A stretch of 64,000 bases of DNA from Rhizophagus irregularis. Lineage: Eukaryota > Glomeromycota > Glomeromycetes > Glomerales > Glomeraceae. The stretch spans positions 4,616,501 through 4,680,500 of the forward strand of contig NC_089442.1 of NCBI RefSeq assembly GCF_026210795.1. The letters run 5' to 3'. The notes under the pieces are model-generated. The model searched no databases and was not told the DNA's origin. It was given only the letters and a program-made list of their open reading frames with translations. Below are positions 12,253 through 24,096 of this stretch, piece by piece. Position 1 is the first letter of the stretch; each line of letters begins with the position of its first letter. Both the position numbers and the translations under genes were made by a program.

Positions 12253-15200
12253 ATGCCTCGTGTCGGGTTTAAATTTAAACATATTAAGCACACAATTGTA
12301 CTCATTTTAGTACTAAGTGTAATATTATTTATTATCGTCAATTTTGCTCCAACTAATGATGGAATAAAAAATCCGACGGGCAGCATTCTTCAAAAAAGAG
12401 CTCCCCAAGGAGAACCAAAAAAAGACCCACCAAAAGACGAACCAAAAAAAGACCCACCAAAAGACGAACCAAAAAAAGACCCACCAAAAGACGAACCAAA
12501 AAAGGATCCCGAACCGAAGGAAGAAAAGAAACCTGATCCAGAACCTAAAGAAGAAAAGAAACCTGATCCAGAACCGAAGGAAGAAAAGAAACCTGATCCA
12601 GAACCTAAAGAAGAAAAGAAACCTGATCCAGAACCGAAGGAAGAAAAAAAACCTAAACCAGAACCAAAAGAAGAAAAGAAACCTGATCCAGAACCTAAAG
12701 AAGAAAAGAAACCCGATCCAGAGCCGAAGAAAGATCCACCAAAAGATCCTGAACCGAAGAAAGATCCACCAAATGATCCAGAGCCGAAGAAAGATCCACC
12801 AAAAGATCCTGAACCGAAGAAAGATCCACCAAAGGATCCTGAACCGAAGAAAGATCCACCAAATGATCCTGAACCGAAGAAAGATCCACCAAAGGATCCT
12901 GAACCGAAGAAAGATCCACCAAATGATCCTGAACCGAAGAAAGATCCACCAAAGGATCCTGAACCGAAGAAAGATCCACCAAATGATCCTGAACCGAAGA
13001 AAGATCCACCAAAGGATCCTGAACCGAAGAAAGATCCACCAAATGATCCTGAACCGAAGAAAACAGATCTACCAAAAGATCCTGAACCGAAGAAAGATCC
13101 ACCAAAGGATCCTGAACCGAAGAAAGATCCACCAAATGATCCTGAACCGAAGAAAGATCCACCAAATGATCCTGAACCGAAGAAAACAGATCTACCAAAA
13201 GATCCCGAACCGAAGGAACCGGAAGCACCAAAAGATAACGATGGTGGCGATGCACCAAAAGATAATGGGGATGCACCAAAAGATGGCGGTACACCGAACC
13301 CAGCTGCACCTGCACCAAAAGGTGGCGATGCACCAAAAGACGGTGGAGCACCAAAGGATGGCGAAGCACCAAAAGGTGGCGAAGCACCAAAAGATGGTGG
13401 AGCACCAAAGGATGGCGAAGCACCAAAAGGTGGCAATGCACCAAAGGATGGCGATGCACCAAAAGGTGGCGATGCACCAAAAGACAGTGGAGCACCAAAG
13501 GATGGCGAAGCACCAAAAGGTGGCGATGCACCAAAAGATGGTGGAGCACCAAAGGATGGCGAAGCACCAAAAGGTGGAGATGTACCAAAAGATGGTGGTG
13601 CACCAAAGGATGGCGATGCACCAAAAGATGGTGGTGCACCAAAAGACGGAGATGCACCAAAAGGCGGCGATGCACCAAAGGATGGCGATGCACCAAAAGA
13701 TGGCGGTACACCGAACCCAGCTGCACCTGCACCAAAAGATGGCGGAGCACCAAAAGACGGTGAAGCACCAAAAGACGGCGAAGCACCAAAAGACGGCGAA
13801 GCACCAAAAGACGGTGAAGCACCAAAAGATGGCGGAGCACCGAACCCAGCTGCACCTGCACCAAAAGGTGGCGAAGCACCAAAAGATGGTGGAGCACCAA
13901 AAGACGGCGAAGCACCAAAAGATGGCGGAGCACCAAAAGACGGTGAAGCACCAAAAGACGGCGAAGCACCAAAAGATGGCGGAGCACCAAAAGACGGTGA
14001 AGCACCAAAAGATGGCGGAGCACCAAAAGACGGCGAAGCACCAAAAGACGGCGAAGCACCAAAAGACGGTGAAGCACCAAAAGATGGCGGAGCACCGAAC
14101 CCAGCTGCACCTGCACCAAAAGGTGGCGAAGCACCAAAAGATGGTGGAGCACCAAAAGACGGCGAAGCACCAAAAGATGGCGAAGCACCAAAAGACGGTG
14201 AAGCACCAAAAGATGGCGGAGCACCAAAAGACGGTGAAGTACCAAAAGATGGCGGAGCACCAAAAGACGGTGAAGCACCAAAAGATGGCGGAGCACCGAA
14301 CCCAGCTGCACCTGCACCAAAAGGTGGCGAAGCACCAAAAGACGGCGAAGCACCAAAAGATGGTGAAGCACCAAAAGACGGCGAAGCACCAAAAGATGGC
14401 GGAGCACCAAAAGACGGCGAAGCACCAAAAGATGGTGGAGCACCAAAAGACGGCGAAGCACCAAAAGATGGCGGTACACCGAACCCAGCTGCACCTGCAC
14501 CAAAAGGTGGTGGAGCACCAAAAGACGGCGAAGCGCCAAAAGATGACGGAGCACCAAAAGATGGCGGAGCACCAAAAGATGGCGATGCAAATAACACACC
14601 AAAGAAATCACCACTTGACTTACCGGTTGTTCCTACAAAAATTGATCCAACTTCAACTTGCGCTTCTCCTAATGATGACAAATGCAAACCTCCACCAGGA
14701 TTGTAAGTATATGTTTTAAAGTATAATAATTTATCGAATTTTTTTGTGAGAATAATGAAATTCTTTTACTTGCAATTGTAGTACTCCAATCGTTAAAACA
14801 ACTACACAAGAAGAAGTAGAAACGATAACACCAGCTCCAGATAACCCAACACCAGCTCCAAATAACCCAAATAACCCAACATCAGCTCCAAATAATCCAG
14901 ATAACGATAAGAATAAAGATAATAATAATAATAACGATAATAACAATAATGGTAACAACAATAACGGTAATAATGGTAAAAATGGTGGTAACGATAATGA
15001 TGGTAACGATGTTAATAACAATAAAAATAACAACAATAACAACAACAATAACAACAACAATAACAACAACAATAACAACAACAATAACGACAACAATAAC
15101 GACAACAATAACAAAAATAATAACGAGAAAAATAACAATGAGAAAAACAAAATAACCCAATATACAACTACCACAACAACACTTACATTATACTTTGCCG

Positions 15201-15439
15201 GCTATACAACTGAAATAACGACAACAAATTCTAAAGGTGCGATTACATCCTTCTCGACATACATACCTCCATCCACTGTACTTGTGGTAAAAAAAATTGC
15301 TGTCACTGCGCCCCCGATTGAAATAGGCATTTCGAAATCTACAACAACTTTACACGATTTTAATAGTCGCGGTTTATTTGGTGTTACAATGAGTTTAGCT
15401 ATAGTTATTGCAACTTTAGTTTTTATGATTTTCGCGTAA
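12253..15439 (+). CDS. Repeat-rich secreted/GPI-type surface protein 2 (2 exons)
   Basis: Exons 12253-14702 and 14782-15439 (GTAAGT donor, phase 2) give 1035 aa, the largest of the three paralogues. After a basic N-terminus and hydrophobic leader comes LQKR at about residues 46-49, a Kex2-type site. Three repeat blocks follow: KKDPPKDEP and EEKKPDPEPK decads, then KKDPPKDPEP/KKDPPNDPEP decads, then about 450 residues of APKDGG/APKDGE hexads punctuated by PNPAAPAPK. The CX7C motif (TCASPNDDKCKPPPG) sits at the exon end. Exon 2 carries Pro/Asn-rich sequence, a long AAC/AAT Asn tract with Lys, Glu and Asp interruptions, the conserved TTTTTTLTLYFAGYTTEITT module and a hydrophobic C-terminus. The repeats are highly charged and proline-rich, suggesting an extended polyproline-type stalk. 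The large antisense frames opposite are artefacts of the repeats. Function unknown. Confidence 0.8.
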
Positions 15440-16687
15440 TTCAATTAAAAGTAAGAATATATCGAATATATTATCATTTGTATAATAAATATAATAACTA
15501 ATTTGTATAATAATAATGTAAAAATAGATATATTAGTAATAAAGTTAATAAAAGGTTATAGATAAGAACTAATGTGTGATGTTGACAATGCAAACAAATT
15601 TCGGCATTTCGGCATTTCAGAATCCTTGAAAATCGAAATCATAAACCTGTAATACCGTACTCATATAGATAATCTTTATTTAACCGAATATTAACTTAAA
15701 CGTGTGATATGATGCGATTAATATATTTATTAATTAATAACGATTCTCAAATTAACGTTAAACTGATTTTCGTTCACTAAACCCAACTTTCTAAAACCTT
15801 TTTTTAAAGCTGAGTCTTAAGGAAGCTCGCAGTCATTTGATTGCTTAATAAGTTCAATAAATTATTTCACTATATCACGGACCACTCATAGCATTTATTC
15901 ATTCATATTTTAAAACAATTGTATGCAATGTGGTACAAAAACAGCACATAATAAGCACATTAAATAAATTCGTGGTGATTTATATATTAAATGACGAAAA
16001 TTTCGTAACTTCCCTAAAAAAAAAAGAAGAAGAAAAAAATATTTTCAAAAATCCGCAATAATAATAATATTTGAGTAACAAAATAAAATGGAATTATTTC
16101 TTAAATGATTTACGATATTGATGCAATTCATTGTCAATAATATATAATAAAAATTTGATGTTTGTGTTAATGTTTATTATAATAATTTAAATGATTTAAA
16201 AATAATATTAATTTATCATTGGATAAATTTAAAAAAAGATTCCTCAAATAAGATCAAAACCGGTTTTTTATTAACTTTTTATGGATATAATTTCTCCCTG
16301 CAAAGACTATTTAGGAAAGTTTTAATTAGATCCTAAATTATTTATTGATTTCTTGAACTTTTTATTTTCAGTAATAATTGCTTTTTAAATATAAATATTT
16401 ATAATATATAATAAATTTTAAAATATGACCAATTTACCTAAAATTAAAGTAAACATCATTAAAATTATTAAAGAGAATTTGAAACTTAATGACATGCAAT
16501 ATTTCTTGTGTAAATTCGTTTCGCATATGAAGTTTTAGTTGTGTAACAATAATTGTTCGTAGTTTCCCTAAAGATCTCACACAATAATTACACAATATCT
16601 TAACAAAGAATTCATCAACAACAAAAGATATATTATTACAGTTTATGTAACAACCTCCTTTGTGTCAAAAAAAATTTTTTTTTTGAA
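15440..16687. other. Intergenic DNA between surface-protein genes 2 and 3
   Basis: This is AT-rich with no supported gene. It is expected to hold the 3' UTR of gene 2 and upstream control sequence of gene 3. Confidence 0.5.
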
Positions 16688-16695
16688 TATATAAA
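16688..16695 (+). promoter_or_regulatory. TATA-like core promoter of third surface-protein gene
   Basis: TATATAAA followed by TGACTTGAAAACG lies 70 bp before the ATG at 16758 and 79 bp before the alternative ATG at 16767. It is nearly identical to the gene-2 element. Confidence 0.5.
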
Positions 16696-16757
16696 TGACT
16701 TGAAAACGTATTTAAAATAATAAAAAAAAATATTCATAAAACTAACCCCTTTTAAAA

Positions 16758-18548
16758 TTGTTCAATATGTCTTATGTTGGATTTAAATATAAACATACAC
16801 TTGTAATTATTATATTACTTGTTGTATTACTTATTACTGTTAATTTTGTCACTCCGACTTACCAAATCGAGAATAATCTTCAAAAACGACAAGACCCACC
16901 TAAGAATGACGCTCCTAAAAATGATCCACCTAAGAATGACGCTCCTAAAAATGATCCGCCTAAAAACGACCCACCTAAAAACGATCCTCCAGCTCCAAAA
17001 GAAGATCCACCTAAAAACGATCCTCCAGCTCCAAAAGAAGATCCACCTAAAAACGACCCACCTAAAAACGATCCCCCAGCTCCAAAAGAAGATCCACCTA
17101 AAAACGATCCTCCAGCTCCAGAACCACCAAAAAATGATCCCCCACCCAAAAATGATCCTCCACCACCTAATAATCCTGATAACAATAATAATAATGATAA
17201 TCCTAATAATAATAATAATCCTCCAAATAATCCCAATCCAAATCAGCAAAATCCAAATCCAAACCCTAATCCAAATAACCCCCAGCCTAATCCAAATCCT
17301 AATCCAAATCCTAATCCAAATCCTAATCCAAATAACCCCCAGCCTAATCCAAATCCTAATCCAAACCCTAATCCAAATAACCCCCAGCCTAATCCAAATG
17401 ATCCAAATCCCCAGCAAAATCCTAATCCAAATGACCCAAATAATCCCAAGCAAAATCCTAATCCAAATGACCCAAATAATCCCCAGCAAAATCCTAATCC
17501 AAATGACCCAAATAATCCCCAGCAAAATCCTAATCCAAATGACCCAAATAATCCCAAGCAAAATCCTAATCCAAATGATCCAAATAATCCCAAGCAAAAT
17601 CCTAATCCAAATGATCCAAATAATCCCAAGCAAAATCCTAATCCAAATGATCCAAATAATCCCAAGCAAAATCCTAATCCAAATGATCCAAATAATCCCA
17701 AGCAAAATCCTAATCCAAATGATCCAAATCCCCAGCAAAATCCTAATCCAAATGATCCAAATAATCCCAAGCAAAATCCTAATCCAAATGATCCAAATAA
17801 TCCCAAGCAAAATCCTAATCCAAATGATCCAAATAATCCTCAGCAAAATCCTAATCCAAATGATCCAAATAATCCCCAGAAACCAAATGATGCCGATGCG
17901 AATTCGGGAGAAACCGGAAAGACTGGAAAGACTGGAAAGTCTGGAGGAGATCCAGTCATTAATCCTGATCCAAGCGATGCTATAAAGACAATAAAAACAA
18001 TTAATCCAACTGCAACTTGTTCTTCTCCTAATGATAACAGATGTAAAGCTCCGCCGGGAGTGTAAGTATATAATTTAATAAAATAATTATTTTTATATTT
18101 AAAACGAAACCCTAAATATATTTTTATTGTTATTTTGAATCTTAGTACACCAAAACTTGAAACATCCACACAACAAGAAATAGAAACGATAACACCGACA
18201 CCAACTCCAAATAACAAAAATAATAATAATAATAATAATAATGATGCGAAAAACAAAATAACTCATTGGACAACAACCACGACAACACTTACATTATACT
18301 TTGCCGGTTTTACAAAAACAATTACAACAACAAACGCTCAAGGACAGCCTACAACTTTCGCGACATATATTCCTCCATCTACTGTACTTGTAGTGAAGAA
18401 AGTTGTCGCCACTGCAGCTGGGCTTGATGATGGAACATTTGAAAGTGATTCTACTACAATTTCACAAGATCTTAGTCATGGTTTATGGGGTATTATAATG
18501 AGTTTGGTTGTATGCACTTGTACATTAATTTTTATGGTAATCGCGTAA
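16758..18548 (+). CDS. Repeat-rich secreted/GPI-type surface protein 3 (2 exons)
   Basis: Exons 16758-18061 and 18146-18548 (phase 2) give 568 aa; the paralogue-matched Met is at 16767. The leader MSYVGFKYKHT plus about 20 hydrophobic residues is followed by LQKRQ, with KR at residues 43-44. The repeat region begins with KNDPPAPKEDPP-type units, then Asn-rich sequence, then about 20 copies of NPNPNDPNNPKQ-like 12-residue units made of 36-bp repeats. The CX7C motif reads TCSSPNDNRCKAPPG. Exon 2 has a short Asn run, the conserved module ITHWTTTTTTLTLYFAGF and a hydrophobic tail ending in IFMVIA. Ends match genes 1 and 2 while the repeats are unrelated in sequence, so the repeat arrays arose or were replaced after duplication. 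Secretion, Kex2 cleavage and GPI anchoring are inferences from motifs. Confidence 0.8.
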
Positions 18549-20014
18549 TTTTAAATATATTTTTATTAATTATTAATTTTTATAAAATATAACAAACAAA
18601 TGTAAAAGTTATTTGTAATAAAGCTTAATAATATTATATATTGTAATTATGACTTATTATTTAATTTTAGAAAAAATTTTGTTAGTTTCTTACAATTAAG
18701 TAGAATATAAAAAAGGCTGATCAAATTAACGTCGGAATACAAAGAAAACATTGTGTTTAAAAATATATAAAATAAATAAATATAGTGTACAGATTTTCTT
18801 TATATCGATTCAACGTAAATGAACTGAAGTGTACCGTATATTGCGTACTACGAATTCTATTGTGACATTCTTGAGTACAGAAAAATAGTCATAAAAGATG
18901 TATGCTTCACAATACGGTGTAATTACTCATTGGGATGGCTGTACGCTATCCTTCCTGATATATTTGCTTCTGAAACAGGCTCCAGCTAACCATCCCGATA
19001 ATCTTGCGTTATCTGATACCAAGGCTGAAACCTGTAGATGTAATAAACTTAATATAGGTAACTGATTATACCAAAGGTTACTCAAATCAAATGACAAGTG
19101 TCAACTGATCGGAATTATCCGATTCCGACCTTTCTGGTCCAGATTTTTGTGTACCAGTCGACCAGTCGTTTCCCTTACTCGTCTCCAATATAGAAATAAC
19201 GAAAGAGTATCTCATCTTGAAACTCTTCAGTTTGAAGTCGTTAACAAAGCCAAGTCTTTATATTATTCTCTTCAGGGAATGAGAGAATGAGAGAAACGGA
19301 ATAGTTAATATGTAAAATATATTATAATGTGAAATGTGAAAATACATTCCGGATTAAATAATAAGAAACGAGAAGCTTTTAGAAATATCAATAATATTAT
19401 TAAATCTTTGACTAAGAGTTCCAATAAACTATGATCGTTAATTGATTTTTCCAAATCAGAAACTTCATATTAAAATCTCTTATATTTAAACATCTGAAAT
19501 AACAAATAATAGAAGAAAAAGACGTATCTTCATAACAGGTAAGAAGTTTTTCTGTTTAGGCTTTGTTGGTTCTGTCAAGATTAGTCCATATTAATCCATG
19601 AACCTATTATTAGATAAGTAGTTTTGATGTTTCGTTTCATGATGCATAATTAAACCGAACACTAAAACAAGATACATCGCATTCTAACAAAATATTATGT
19701 GGGATACGTTATAGGATCCAAGATTATTTCAAAAGAGAATCAGTAATATAGGGCTGTAGCCATGTAATACTTGTAACAACGTAATTTATTATGACATTAA
19801 TAAATTTTCCGTTTTGAGGAAATATAATATCTATTAATGTATATCTTAAACAAGCTAATTTCAGTTTATTACATTGTATTTAAAGGAAAAATCATTATTA
19901 CGGTTTAGTTGAAGTTTTTCCTAATAGTTCGTGAAAATTCTTAGCATTCCTTTGTAAACGGGACTTATGAAATAGATGAATTTAAATCAACAAAAGGGAG
20001 ATAATGATATACAA
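18549..20014. other. Intergenic DNA
   Basis: No supported gene is seen. A weak inverted similarity (GGGATGGCTG near 18933 against CAGCTAACCATCCC near 18983) is the only structure noticed. The stretch separates the plus-strand cluster from the minus-strand gene that ends at 20015. Confidence 0.5.
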
Positions 20015-22575
20015 CTAATATACAGTATTAAAAATAATAATACCAACCTTCCATGAAAGTATCTTGTATAGAGCCTTTAAACATCGTGGAAATTCATTGA
20101 CTGTTTGTGGAATGGTTATATCTGATAGTCCGAAAATACATATAGTTTCTTCAAACATATACGATGCCGCAGACAAAGTTAAATTGAGACCTAAAAGATT
20201 TACAATACCAATCAATACTGTATGGATTTTTCATGTAGGAAGGAACTTCTACTTACCATTAGTTTGGATTACATAAACTTCAAAATTATATATTTCAGAA
20301 CGGGATATGGCAGGTAAATTCAAAAAAATACCTAAAAGTAAAATTTTGGTACAGTACTCCAATTTTGAAGGGTCACTTGCTTGAGTACCATTTTTCACAT
20401 TTTCTTGAAATATAACTTCTACACCAGATGACATGGTAGTTACTTCGGAATCAACCTTTGGGTCTTGCGCCTTAACAAGCTTTTTAAGTCTTTCAAATGC
20501 ATTTGATAGAATTTTATCACTAAAATGTAAAAATTATTATTATACGTAAAGTAATTTTTCCCCAAAAAGAAAGCTTTCATTATTACAATTTACCTAGAAA
20601 TAAACATCACATCTTTTCCTAAAAATGCAAAACTAATCAACGGTATCCAGACATAAGTAAAATACTCATTTTCAGTCATTGTCCTACTTAGAATATCATT
20701 TGTATAAAGGATATACCTGGTTATAAAAATAGTAACATGGAATAATAAGCATATGCATATTTGATATTAATGATAAAAGTTTCATTTTTTTAAATCTTTT
20801 ACACACATATGATTAATAAACTGGTGTACATATTTGATATTGAAATTGTTATTTTTCCCATCATAAACAGGATTTTCAAGAAGAGTCTGACGCAATTCAT
20901 CTAACGTTGTCTACAATGTATAATAATTTTAGCATTGAATTCTGTGATGATAAATTATTTGAAGAATAAACTTACACAATTTTGAAATTTATCCAGATAT
21001 TGTTGAACCTCATCTTCAACTTCTACTGTAAACTTATTAAACCAGCGCTCCTTTGTGTCGTCAATGAAAATTTTTCTAATATTGTCATCATCTAATTGTT
21101 CTTGCATGTAACAAATCAATGATGATGAGAGATACTTAGTACATGATATTTTATTAAAATTCATTACGCCTATTTGCAATGGTCTATGTTGATAAATAAA
21201 ATGTCAGATCTTAAATTAATTTCATAATACTAAAAAAAAAATCTAATTACGTCTCTATATCTTTAGCATTCTCGCGGAAGGATTGACAAACATTTGTACC
21301 TTTCCATATCCATTTACAACCAGCTAAAGGAATCAATTGTAAACTTGCAAATGTCTCTTCTGCTAAATCATTTTGAATATATTTAGATACATTTCTTTTA
21401 GGTACCTTCACAATATTTGAAAGATATTCAGTACGATATAGAACAAAATTCAACAAACTTAATCTATCTCTTTTTACAATTTTTTCTTTGTCATAGCGCT
21501 GGTCTTCATCAAAATATTCTTGTTCATTTTCATCATCCTTTAGTCTTTTCTGTGGTTTGTAATCATCATTCTACAAAAATGTTAGTATTTGATATACAAG
21601 TAATTTCTTTTTTCTTAAAGAAAGATGCCAACCTTTTCTATTTCTCTTTTTAATAAACTTCTTTTGAGCGAACTAGAAAATTCCTAATAACAAATAAAGT
21701 TAGGATATGAATGTAATATTATAAATCAGACTTCTTATCAGTGAACTTACCGAAAATAGTAGGCGATTTACTTCTTTAGAGATATAGTATTTTCGAGATT
21801 GATCTTCTATACACTATAAAAGAGTTAAAATATAAAAAACACAAAACGTCTATGCCGCCAAATACGCGTCGCTTTAACATCTTAGACATACCTTCTCCAT
21901 GTTTGCAGCAGATTTTGTTAGCTGGTAGCGTATGCACTGAGCCACATGTTGGTTCAAAGCACTTGTGATCTCTTGGTCCAGTGGTACAAATTTCTACAAG
22001 TAAAATTTAAAAAAAACATGTTCGTCAAACATTTCACGATACGTCCTGCTCAATAGCCAACAAGTATACATCTCTTTCTTCACCTCACAAACTTACTTGA
22101 AATTCTATTAATTTTCGGATAAAATCACGATGCTCGCAGTTGATATTCTTATTAGACACTAAACTTTTCAGAGCGGTCAACCACATTACTTCAACACTTT
22201 CCAGATTATCAACTACATATTCTGATTTAATTATCTGCAATACGAAATTACGATAATTCCAATGTTTTATATCTAATTGTTGTAATACTGGATGCAAGTC
22301 ATCAGGAGCGACAAATGAATCCGAAGTCTCCAGAAATGGAGTTTGATCATTAATATTTCTCGAAATATCAATTAACATGTTGTGCAAGTTCCTCAAGTAA
22401 GTAACTGGTGAACAAATAGAGCTGGCTTCTGGTCTCCAGTAAAGTTCACGGACATGTTTAAAAAGCTTTTTAGTACAGTAAGTGTGCAGGTAAAAAACAA
22501 AACTAGCACGCGATTTGTACTTACGGAGAAAAAAGACGTACAGAAATTCGTTAAACGCGAAGAAATTTTAAACAT
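20015..22575 (-). CDS. Unknown 618-aa protein, 11 exons
   Basis: Exons on the minus strand: 22575-22525, 22465-22097, 21993-21892, 21813-21751, 21683-21633, 21570-21251, 21183-20976, 20910-20807, 20716-20594, 20519-20257, 20217-20015. Every junction keeps phase and the total is 1857 nt, 619 codons with stop. Introns are about 40-110 bp with GTAAGT or GTAAAT donors; the donor at 20806 (GTGTGT) is weak. The N-terminus reads MFKISSRLTNFC, followed by KHVRELYWRPEASSICSPV. The protein is charged and mostly soluble, with one acidic stretch (NDDYKPQKRLKDDENEQ) and more hydrophobic C-terminal exons (LIGIVNLLGLNLTLSAAS). I recognise no domain. A lineage-specific family is likely but unproven. The first exon and the weak donor are the least certain parts. 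Confidence 0.65.
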
Positions 22576-22905
22576 AAATGTTCAGAATTCAAATAGATTT
22601 TTTTCAATAGAAGTTAACGAATAAAAAAAATGGTTAAATTTTTCCAAGTAAGGTTATTATTTATTATAACCAACTTTAATACTCTGAAGAAATATTTCAA
22701 TAATTCGCACGTAACTTACGGTGATTCACTTAGCTAGATGATAGTGATCTGTATATCTACTTTATATGAAAATCGCACACCTCGTGGTTAACAACTTCTT
22801 TGGTAAATTTTACATCTATTATGTAATTGACCATCATTCTTATAATATGCAGTGAGTTATGCTACTGCGGATGTCATATTCAGGTCTTACGTTTTATGAT
22901 TTTAG

Positions 22906-23214
22906 TTAAAGATAACTTAAGAAGGAAATAATGCCAAGTGTATAAACTTTATCTTCTTCGCAACAAGAAGTAGGACGTCTACGTGAATATTCTTTGGTGA
23001 TCCTGGTGTTCCGCTTTACTAGTGTAATTGTTTTCCAACAAATAAAACAAATAAGGTTTTTATTGTAAGGGACATCATAATAAAGATCAGTAGCAAATTT
23101 TAACACACCCGCTTTTTCATTAGCAGGTTGTAAAGACAGCGGAGTAAATGATGAACGTTTGATGCGAGTCCTGGTAAGGGTAATATGTGAGTGGACTTGA
23201 GAAATTGTTTACAT
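22906..23214 (-). pseudogene. Open coding-like fragment, no start
   Basis: A minus-strand frame of about 100 codons runs from just after a stop near 23214 to a TAA at 22906. It reads like protein (RIKRSSFTPLSLQPANEKAG, then FATDLYYDVPYNKN) but has no ATG near its beginning. It may be an isolated exon of an unresolved gene or a fragment of a lost one. No family recognised. Confidence 0.3.
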
Positions 23215-23720
23215 AGCGTAATTGGATCTGGATTGGAGCGAATTATAAGTATTGTGTTTACCTGTTAAGCATAGAATTCCCTGTAACATAACTCAACAAC
23301 TCCCGTCTTCACATTCGTGTAACATATTTGGAACCATATTTTCTTATTTTATCTTTTGATATTCTCAATGTTTTGATTTAAGGCCTTAGGTTGACAATTC
23401 TTATAGTTTCAGATGTTCGAAAGAATTGAATGACAGAAATCAGTGTCTCCATGTTTGTATTCAAGAGATTGTAAGTCCAGTTAAATTGGAGTCTTGGGTA
23501 ATTTAAGTTTGATATAGATATAATCATCAGGCAAATGAAACTTGAAATGAAAATAATTCAATAAATAAAATAGTTTTATATAATAAATTTTTTTTTGATA
23601 TCCTTTGTAGAATATAATAATTAAAGAATTTTAAAATAGTAATTTATATTTTCTTTGTTATTTATTTCAAGTAATGATATATCTAATTCTAATCCACTTG
23701 TTGATTTCTATGTTTCTATT

Positions 23721-24096
23721 TTACAAAAAAACTATTATTTCACCACGATTAATTGAAATTATTTCTGCTAAATTTAAAAGTAGTAAATCATCTTTTGTAT
23801 GGTCATTATCTAGTATGAAAATAATAAATAATCAGATGATGTATAAAGTTAAGTATAACATTTAAAATAATGAATGTTTGTATTTATATACAGTATATAA
23901 AAATGCAATAAAAATATACGCGTATATAATAAAGTTTTCTTACCTCAATTATTCTTCCATCAATTACATCGTTTGATGTAATTAGATTAGTTTCTTGTCC
24001 ATTAACTTTTATGATCCACCGACGAGCTTTTAAATTATGATAATTTATACGTATTAAAAATACTTGCATTAAGAGACACAATATAAATAGAATCAT
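23721..24096 (-). pseudogene. Two coding-like fragments with mismatched phases
   Basis: The first block, 24096-23944, opens with ATG and a hydrophobic leader (ILFILCLLMQVFLI), then a polar segment ending GRIIE at a GTAAGA donor in phase 0. The second block, 23809-23721, follows an ACTAG acceptor and encodes a peptide ending in a stop (LAEIISINRGEIIVFL), but needs a phase-1 junction. As read, they cannot be joined directly, so either an exon is missed or the gene is broken. Function unknown. Confidence 0.25.

Noticed and set aside
12390-14719. Minus-strand frames of 765 and 639 codons and a second plus frame of 648 codons across surface-protein gene 2
   Set aside because: Repeat shadows: periodic sequence keeps all frames open. 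Only the 12253 frame has a leader, CX7C motif and spliced C-terminal module shared with the paralogues.
14731-15174. Leu/Val-rich minus-strand frames (147 and 92 codons) opposite the Asn tract of gene 2
   Set aside because: Complement of AAC/AAT repeats read as Leu or Val runs; no gene-like features.
16819-17985. Ile/Leu/Gln-rich plus and minus frames over surface-protein gene 3
   Set aside because: Same repeat artefact; no leader and no conserved ends.
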